A stretch of 38,241 bases of DNA, from positions 1-38,241 of the forward strand of contig NZ_JARYTI010000045.1 in NCBI RefSeq assembly GCF_029911635.1, read 5' to 3'. The notes under the pieces were generated by a model. It was not told the origin of the DNA and did not search any database. It saw only the letters and a program-made list of their open reading frames with translations. The DNA is from Sphingomonas sp. AR_OL41 (GTDB lineage Bacteria > Pseudomonadota > Alphaproteobacteria > Sphingomonadales > Sphingomonadaceae). The translations under genes were made by a program, and so were the position numbers. Shown one piece after another: positions 33,556 through 38,241 of the stretch. Numbering within the stretch: the first letter of the stretch is position 1; every line of letters begins with the position of its first letter.

Positions 33556-33582
33556 CCCCTGTTATTGGCCCTATAACAGGGG
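33556..33582. repeat. perfect CCCCTGTTAT / ATAACAGGGG inverted repeat
   Basis: Two 10-bp arms enclose the loop TGGCCCT. The arms contain the same CTGTTAT core as the array 84 bp away, so it may be a pair of opposed binding sites rather than a terminator; no T tract follows on either side. It lies 116 bp before the fusion gene at 33698. Confidence 0.6.
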
Positions 33583-33697
33583 AAGCCGGCCCGCTTCGGC
33601 CCGATCGTGACAGCTTTTTCACCTGGGCGCGCGGTTGCCGCCATCGCGTCAACAGGTTACCGCAAGCGCCAATGCGCCGGGGATATTTCACAGCGAC

Positions 33698-36600
33698 ATG
33701 ACCGCCTCACCGATCTTCTACGATGCCTCCGGCCGGCGCCGCCGCCGCTTCGCGCTCGGCGTCGCGGCGTTCGTCGCGCTGCTGCTCATCTCGGTCATTG
33801 CGCTGGTCGTCTCGATCGGCGCGGTGCCGCGGCCCGCGCTCCTGCCCTTCCAGGCCGAGCATCCCGCGATCACCCGCTTACCGCCGCCGCGCGGCTCGCT
33901 GCTGGTGCGCGCGCAGCGCGACGTGCGCGGCTATGCGCGCTTCCTCACCGGGGCGCCGGCGCGCGGCGTGCATGAGGATACGCAGATCGCGGTCGGCTTC
34001 CACGTGCCGTGGGATTCGTCGAGCGCCGCCTCGCTGCGCCGTCATATCGGCGATCTCGACTGGCTCGTGCCCGGCTGGATCTCGGTCACCGGCGCCAACC
34101 ACCAGATCACCACCTTCGGCGATTCGGCCGGCCGCCAGATCATCAACAGCACCCAGCACCCGCCGCTGATCCTGCCGATGGTGTCGAACGTCCTGAACGG
34201 CAATTGGGACGTCAAGGGCATGGAATCGCTGCTGCACAGCCCGGTGCTGCGCAAGAAGCTGATCGATCATCTCGAGGGTTATCTGCTCGCCAACCATGCC
34301 GGCGGCGTCTTTTTCGACTTCGAGGAACTGACCCCGGCCGGGCGGGCCGACTACCGGCTGTTCCTGCGCGAGGCCAAGGCGCGCTTCGCCAAACATGGCT
34401 GGATCATCGCTATCGCCGTGCCGGTTGGCGACGATGGCTGGGACGTGAAGAGCTTCGCGGCGATCGTCGATCGCGTGTTCCTGATGGCCTATGACGAGCA
34501 TGAGATCAGCGGCGACCCCGGCCCGATCGCCTCGCTCGCCTGGTTCGAGCAATCGATCGCGCGCGCCGCGCGCGGCGTGCCGCGCGGCAAGCTCGTCGTG
34601 GCGATCGGCAACTATGCCTATGACTGGCACGACAAGGGCGGCGACCCGATGTCGATCGACGAGGCCTGGACGGCGGCGCGCGAGTCCGAGACCGTGCCGA
34701 CCTTCGACGCCGCCAGCGGCAACAGCGGCTTCGCCTATCAGGAGGGTAACAGCCGCCACGTCATCTGGATGCTCGACGCGGCCTCGGCCTATAACCAGCT
34801 CGACTTTCTGCAGCGCGCCGGCATCGGCGGGGTCGGCTTGTGGCGGCTCGGCGCGGAAGACCCCGGCCTGTGGTCGATCTTCGGCCGCGCGCACCGCACG
34901 CTGCCGCCCGCCAAGGTGATCGAGAATATTCCCGCCGGCACCGACACCGATATCGAGGGGCGGGGCGAGATCCTCAAGATCACCGCGGTCCCCGTGCCCG
35001 GCGTGCGGCGCGTCACGACGGTGGGCAACGGGCTGATCGGCAAGGTCGATTTCACGCAATTGCCGTCGCCCTATGTCGTGCAGCGCACCGGCTATCAGCC
35101 CCGCATGGTCGCGCTGACCTTCGACGACGGCCCCGATCCAACCTGGACGCCGCGCATCCTCGACATCCTCAAGGCGAAACAGGTGCCGGGCACCTTCTTC
35201 ATCGTCGGCGAGAATGCGCTGACGCAACATGGTCTGCTCGATCGGCTGGTGCGCGAAGGGCATGAGGTCGGCAGCCACACCTATACCCACCCCAATCTCT
35301 CCGGCGCGACGGCGACCGAGACGGCGTTCGAGCTCAACACCACGCAGCGGCTGTTCGAGGCCTTTGCCGGCCGCTCGCTGCGGCTGTTCCGCGCGCCCTA
35401 TTTCGGCGATGCCGAGCCGACCACCGCGGACGAAATCGCGCCGGCGCTGCAGGCGCAGAATCGCGGCTATATCTCGGTCGGTCTGCATGTCGATCCGGGC
35501 GACTGGAAACGGCCGGGCACACAGGTGATCATCGACCAGACCATCGCTCAGGTGACCGGCACCGAGCCCTGCGCGGGCGCCGGGCCGGGCGATCCGCCGT
35601 GCAGCCGCAACATCGTGCTGCTCCACGACGCCGGCGGCAACCGTCAGCAGACCGTCGAGGCGCTGCCGGTGATCATCGATCGGCTGCGCGCGCTGGGCTA
35701 TACCTTCGTTCCCGTCTCGACGCTGGCCGGGCTGACCCGCGACCAGGCGATGCCGGCCTTGTCGACGAGCGAGCGTGCCGCCGCGCAGACCGACCTGTTC
35801 ATCTTCGGCACGCTCGGCGTGATCGTCGTCGCGCTGGGCTGGATCTTCCTGTTTGCCATCTCGATCGGCATCTTCCGCGCCATCGCGCTGTCGGCGCTGG
35901 CGCTGCGCCAGGCACGGCGCGAGAGCCGCCTCGTCTTCCCGCCGATCGACCCCGATCGCTTCGTCACGGTGATGATTCCCGCCTTCAACGAGGCCACGGT
36001 GATCGAGCGCGCGGTGCACGGCGTGCTCGCCAGCACCAACGTCCGGATCGAGGTCATCGTCATCGACGACGGTTCGACCGACGGCACCAGTGACGTCATC
36101 ACCGCCGCCTTCGCCGATGATCCGCGCGTGCGGTTGCTGACGCTGGAGAATGGCGGCAAGGCGCGCGCGCTCAACCAGGGCCTCTCGCTCGCCACCGGCG
36201 AGATCGTCATCGCGCTCGATGCCGATACGCAGTTCGAGCCGACGACCATCGCCCGCCTCGCGCGGTGGTTCGTCGACCCCGAACTCGGCGCGGTCGCCGG
36301 CAACGCCAAGGTCGGCAACCGCGTCAACATCGTCACCAAATGGCAGGCGCTCGAATATATCACCGCGCAGAATCTCGAGCGCCGCGCGCTCGCCAGCCTC
36401 AATGCGATGACGGTGGTGCCCGGCGCAGTCGGCGCGTGGCGCTTATCGGCGATCCTCGAAGTCGGCGGCTATCCCGACGATACGCTCGCCGAGGACCAGG
36501 ACCTGACCATCGCGATCCAGCGCGCCGGCTGGAAGGTCACCTATGATCAATATGCCGTCGCCTGGACCGAGAGCCCCGAGACGTTGCGCGGCCTCGCCAA

Positions 36601-37066
36601 GCAGCGCTTCCGCTGGGCGTTCGGCACGCTGCAATGCCTGTGGAAGCATGGCGGCGTGATGGCGAGCGGCAAGCCGCGCGGCCTCGCCTTGCTCGGCCTG
36701 CCCCAGGCGATCCTGTTCCAGATCATACTCGCCGCGATCTCGCCGATCATCGACCTGGCGCTGCTCGTCAGCTTCGCGATGACCTATGTCGCGGTGCAGG
36801 CGCATGGCTGGGCGCAGGCGCAGCACGATGTCGAGAAGATGCTGCTCTACTGGCTGGTGTTCACCGCGATCGACATGCTCGCCGCGATCATCGCCTTCGC
36901 GCTCGAGCGGCGCGAGAAGTGGAGCCTGTTGTGGCTGCTCATCCCGCAACGCATCGGTTATCGCCAGGTGATGTATTATGTCGTGCTCAAGGCGATCGCC
37001 CAGGCGCTGCGCGGCCCGCGCGTCGGGTGGGGCAAGCTCAAGCGTACCGGCCGGGTGACGGTGTGA
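33698..37066 (+). CDS. GH18-like / polysaccharide deacetylase (CE4) / GT2 synthase fusion
   Basis: The 1122-residue membrane protein joins three modules. After a membrane anchor (about 19-41), a GH18-like barrel (95-400) has GGVFFDFEE with Asp207 and Glu209 and a VFLMAYDEHE strand. A NodB deacetylase (470-680) keeps TFDDGPD (Asp476, Asp477), His527 and His531 in SHTYTHPN, RAPYFGD and LLHDAGG. After a helix near 700-728, the GT2 domain shows DDGSTDG (Asp790), ALDADT, EDQD and QRFRW (969-973), the processive synthase set, and then C-terminal membrane helices. It should polymerise and deacetylate an N-acetylhexosamine-type polysaccharide. The separate PgaB and PgaC proteins do comparable jobs. 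ATG 33698 has a weak ribosome binding site. Confidence 0.9.
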   Translation: MTASPIFYDASGRRRRRFALGVAAFVALLLISVIALVVSIGAVPRPALLPFQAEHPAITRLPPPRGSLLVRAQRDVRGYARFLTGAPARGVHEDTQIAVGFHVPWDSSSAASLRRHIGDLDWLVPGWISVTGANHQITTFGDSAGRQIINSTQHPPLILPMVSNVLNGNWDVKGMESLLHSPVLRKKLIDHLEGYLLANHAGGVFFDFEELTPAGRADYRLFLREAKARFAKHGWIIAIAVPVGDDGWDVKSFAAIVDRVFLMAYDEHEISGDPGPIASLAWFEQSIARAARGVPRGKLVVAIGNYAYDWHDKGGDPMSIDEAWTAARESETVPTFDAASGNSGFAYQEGNSRHVIWMLDAASAYNQLDFLQRAGIGGVGLWRLGAEDPGLWSIFGRAHRTLPPAKVIENIPAGTDTDIEGRGEILKITAVPVPGVRRVTTVGNGLIGKVDFTQLPSPYVVQRTGYQPRMVALTFDDGPDPTWTPRILDILKAKQVPGTFFIVGENALTQHGLLDRLVREGHEVGSHTYTHPNLSGATATETAFELNTTQRLFEAFAGRSLRLFRAPYFGDAEPTTADEIAPALQAQNRGYISVGLHVDPGDWKRPGTQVIIDQTIAQVTGTEPCAGAGPGDPPCSRNIVLLHDAGGNRQQTVEALPVIIDRLRALGYTFVPVSTLAGLTRDQAMPALSTSERAAAQTDLFIFGTLGVIVVALGWIFLFAISIGIFRAIALSALALRQARRESRLVFPPIDPDRFVTVMIPAFNEATVIERAVHGVLASTNVRIEVIVIDDGSTDGTSDVITAAFADDPRVRLLTLENGGKARALNQGLSLATGEIVIALDADTQFEPTTIARLARWFVDPELGAVAGNAKVGNRVNIVTKWQALEYITAQNLERRALASLNAMTVVPGAVGAWRLSAILEVGGYPDDTLAEDQDLTIAIQRAGWKVTYDQYAVAWTESPETLRGLAKQRFRWAFGTLQCLWKHGGVMASGKPRGLALLGLPQAILFQIILAAISPIIDLALLVSFAMTYVAVQAHGWAQAQHDVEKMLLYWLVFTAIDMLAAIIAFALERREKWSLLWLLIPQRIGYRQVMYYVVLKAIAQALRGPRVGWGKLKRTGRVTV

Positions 37067-37890
37067 TGCGGGCATTGCTGGCCTTGTTGCTGATCGCTGC
37101 GGCCCCGGCGCCGCGCGACGATTTCGTCCAGCGCCTCGCCGCCGCGATCCGCAAGGCGGATCCGTCGGCGACCGTCACGGTCACCGATCCTCGTACCCTG
37201 ACCATCAAGCGCAAGGGCCATGACGACGGCAAGATTTTCACCGACAGCATCGACCGCTTTTGCGAGGCCAACAGCGCGGCCGACTGCGAGGTCGAGCGCG
37301 CGGCGTTCATCCGCAACACCGCCGCAGCGGCCACGACCGACTATGAGACATTGAGCCCCGCCCAGCTCCGCGTCGTGGTCCGCGGCGACGACTATGTCGC
37401 CAGCTACAGGGCAGCGCTCGATCAGGGGAAGAAGGGCGTGCTGGTGACCCGGCCGGTCGCGCCCGGTGTGACCGCGATGCTGGCGGCGGACTTTCCGACC
37501 ACGACACGCATGGTCAGCACCAGCGATCTCGACCCGCTCGGCCTGACGATCGAGACGGCGATGGCGCTGGGCGAGAAGCAGACCGTCGCCGATCTGCCGC
37601 CGGTGCCCAAATTGGCCGAGATCAAGGGCAAGCTGATCGCGCTGGCTGGGTTCGACTATGGCGCCAGTCTGATGCTGATGCCGGAACGCTGGCACGACCT
37701 GGCCGAGGCCTCGGATGGGACGCTGTATGTCGCGATACCTTCCGACGACAATGTCCTGATCGGCACCGCGACCAAGGCGGAACTGCCCGGGTTGCGCACG
37801 ATGGTCGCCGACAGCATGGCCCATGCCCGGCGCGGCATTTCCGAGAAGATCTACCGCTGGTCGCCGAGCGGCTGGGTCGTCGCGGAGTAG
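37066..37890 (+). CDS. secreted protein of unknown function, possibly DUF1444-like
   Basis: The 274-residue protein has a short signal peptide (MRALLALLLIAAAPAP). The N-terminal part has alternating strands (ATVTVTDPRTLTIKRKG). Later segments LDQGKKGVLVTRPV, ALGEKQTVADLP, GKLIALAGFDYGASLMLMPERW and GTLYVAIPSDDNVLIGTA resemble, in order, the strands and the DGYDAS/VAVPHQDVLIIA region of DUF1444 proteins. That match is from memory and only suggestive. Its ATG overlaps the stop of the fusion gene (TGATG), so it is co-translated with the polysaccharide enzyme and may assist it. Confidence 0.7.
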   Translation: MRALLALLLIAAAPAPRDDFVQRLAAAIRKADPSATVTVTDPRTLTIKRKGHDDGKIFTDSIDRFCEANSAADCEVERAAFIRNTAAAATTDYETLSPAQLRVVVRGDDYVASYRAALDQGKKGVLVTRPVAPGVTAMLAADFPTTTRMVSTSDLDPLGLTIETAMALGEKQTVADLPPVPKLAEIKGKLIALAGFDYGASLMLMPERWHDLAEASDGTLYVAIPSDDNVLIGTATKAELPGLRTMVADSMAHARRGISEKIYRWSPSGWVVAE

Positions 37891-37896
37891 CGACGG

Positions 37897-38241
37897 ATGA
37901 CGCGTCTGCTCCTTGCTGTCCTCGCACTGCTGCTGATCGGTGCTGCGCCCACGCCGCCCGTGGTGCTTGCCGCGGCAAGCCTGCAGGAGTCGATGAGCGC
38001 CGCCGCCGATGCCTGGGCGCGGCAGGGGCATCCCCGGCCGGTGATCTCGTTCGCCGCGTCCTCGGCGCTGGCGCGGCAGATCGCGGCGGGGGCGCCGGCC
38101 GACCTGTTCGCCTCGGCCGATGAGGAATGGATGGACGAGCTTGCGCGCAAGGGACTGCTCGCCCCCGGCACGCGCGCCGACTTGCTGCGCAATCGGCTCG
38201 TCGTGGTTGCGGCACCGGGCGGCCCGGCGCATATTCCGGCG
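37897..38241 (+). CDS. modA: molybdate ABC transporter substrate-binding protein, 5' part
   Basis: The first 115 residues run to the window edge without a stop. A signal peptide (MTRLLLAVLALLLIGAAP) is followed by the ModA pattern: VVLAAASLQESMSAAADAW, ISFAASSALARQIAAGAPADLF, FASADEEWMDEL and LLRNRLVVVAAPGG. ModA captures molybdate in the periplasm for ModBC, and the conserved serines of ASL and SSALA bind the oxyanion. It starts 6 bp after the preceding stop. modB and modC probably follow beyond the window. Confidence 0.9.
   Translation, partial: MTRLLLAVLALLLIGAAPTPPVVLAAASLQESMSAAADAWARQGHPRPVISFAASSALARQIAAGAPADLFASADEEWMDELARKGLLAPGTRADLLRNRLVVVAAPGGPAHIPA

Noticed and set aside
33878..36019. 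A 713-codon minus-strand frame opposite the fusion gene
   Set aside because: It is antisense to the catalytic motifs of the deacetylase and synthase; a composition artefact.

Overview
The window looks like chromosomal DNA from a GC-rich alphaproteobacterium, most likely a sphingomonad (Sphingomonadales). The support is the GC-rich codon use, the two DUF5681 proteins, the large TonB-dependent receptor of sphingomonad type, a CsgG-like secreted protein and a GH18-deacetylase-glycosyltransferase fusion. This is inferred from gene content; no rRNA is present to confirm it. I see no transposase, integrase, CRISPR array or prophage block.

Left part (1-12000): a small glycine-zipper protein; a DUF5681 protein (copy 1) with a repeat-rich upstream region; a 1133-residue trypsin-like autotransporter with a strong terminator; tRNA-Pro(CGG) with an encoded CCA; an adrenodoxin-reductase-type flavoprotein; and an NAD-salvage set (pnuC, full-length nadR, then a second stand-alone ribosylnicotinamide-kinase-like domain). 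A secreted peroxiredoxin, a CsgG-like secreted protein and the translation factor lepA follow.

Middle (12000-20000, all on the minus strand): a two-component system with a periplasmic beta-propeller sensor kinase overlapping its NarL-type regulator; a four-gene operon (alpha/beta hydrolase, cupin, isochorismatase-family hydrolase, alpha/beta hydrolase); and an MFS exporter. The operon and the exporter each have the same 34-bp palindrome-containing element upstream, at the same internal spacing, so they are probably co-regulated.

Carbohydrate locus (20400-29400, plus strand): a TonB-dependent receptor with a perfect FadR/GntR-type palindrome 40 bp before its start, a type B carboxylesterase and a GH2 glycosidase with a malectin-like C-terminus. 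These look like uptake, de-esterification and hydrolysis of one glycoside. A LysR regulator faces them and a decayed second carboxylesterase lies beyond.

Right part (29400-38241): two translationally coupled secreted proteins of unknown function, a small HNH-like protein with altered histidines, a lower-GC secreted protein of unknown function, DUF5681 copy 2 with its own repeat array and a 27-bp hairpin, a GH18-CE4-GT2 exopolysaccharide fusion protein, a secreted protein of unknown function and the start of modA.

The strongest candidate for something undescribed is the pair of DUF5681 genes. They lie 32 kb apart, and each has a conserved 40-bp block followed by five direct YCTGYT repeats spaced by about one or two helical turns.
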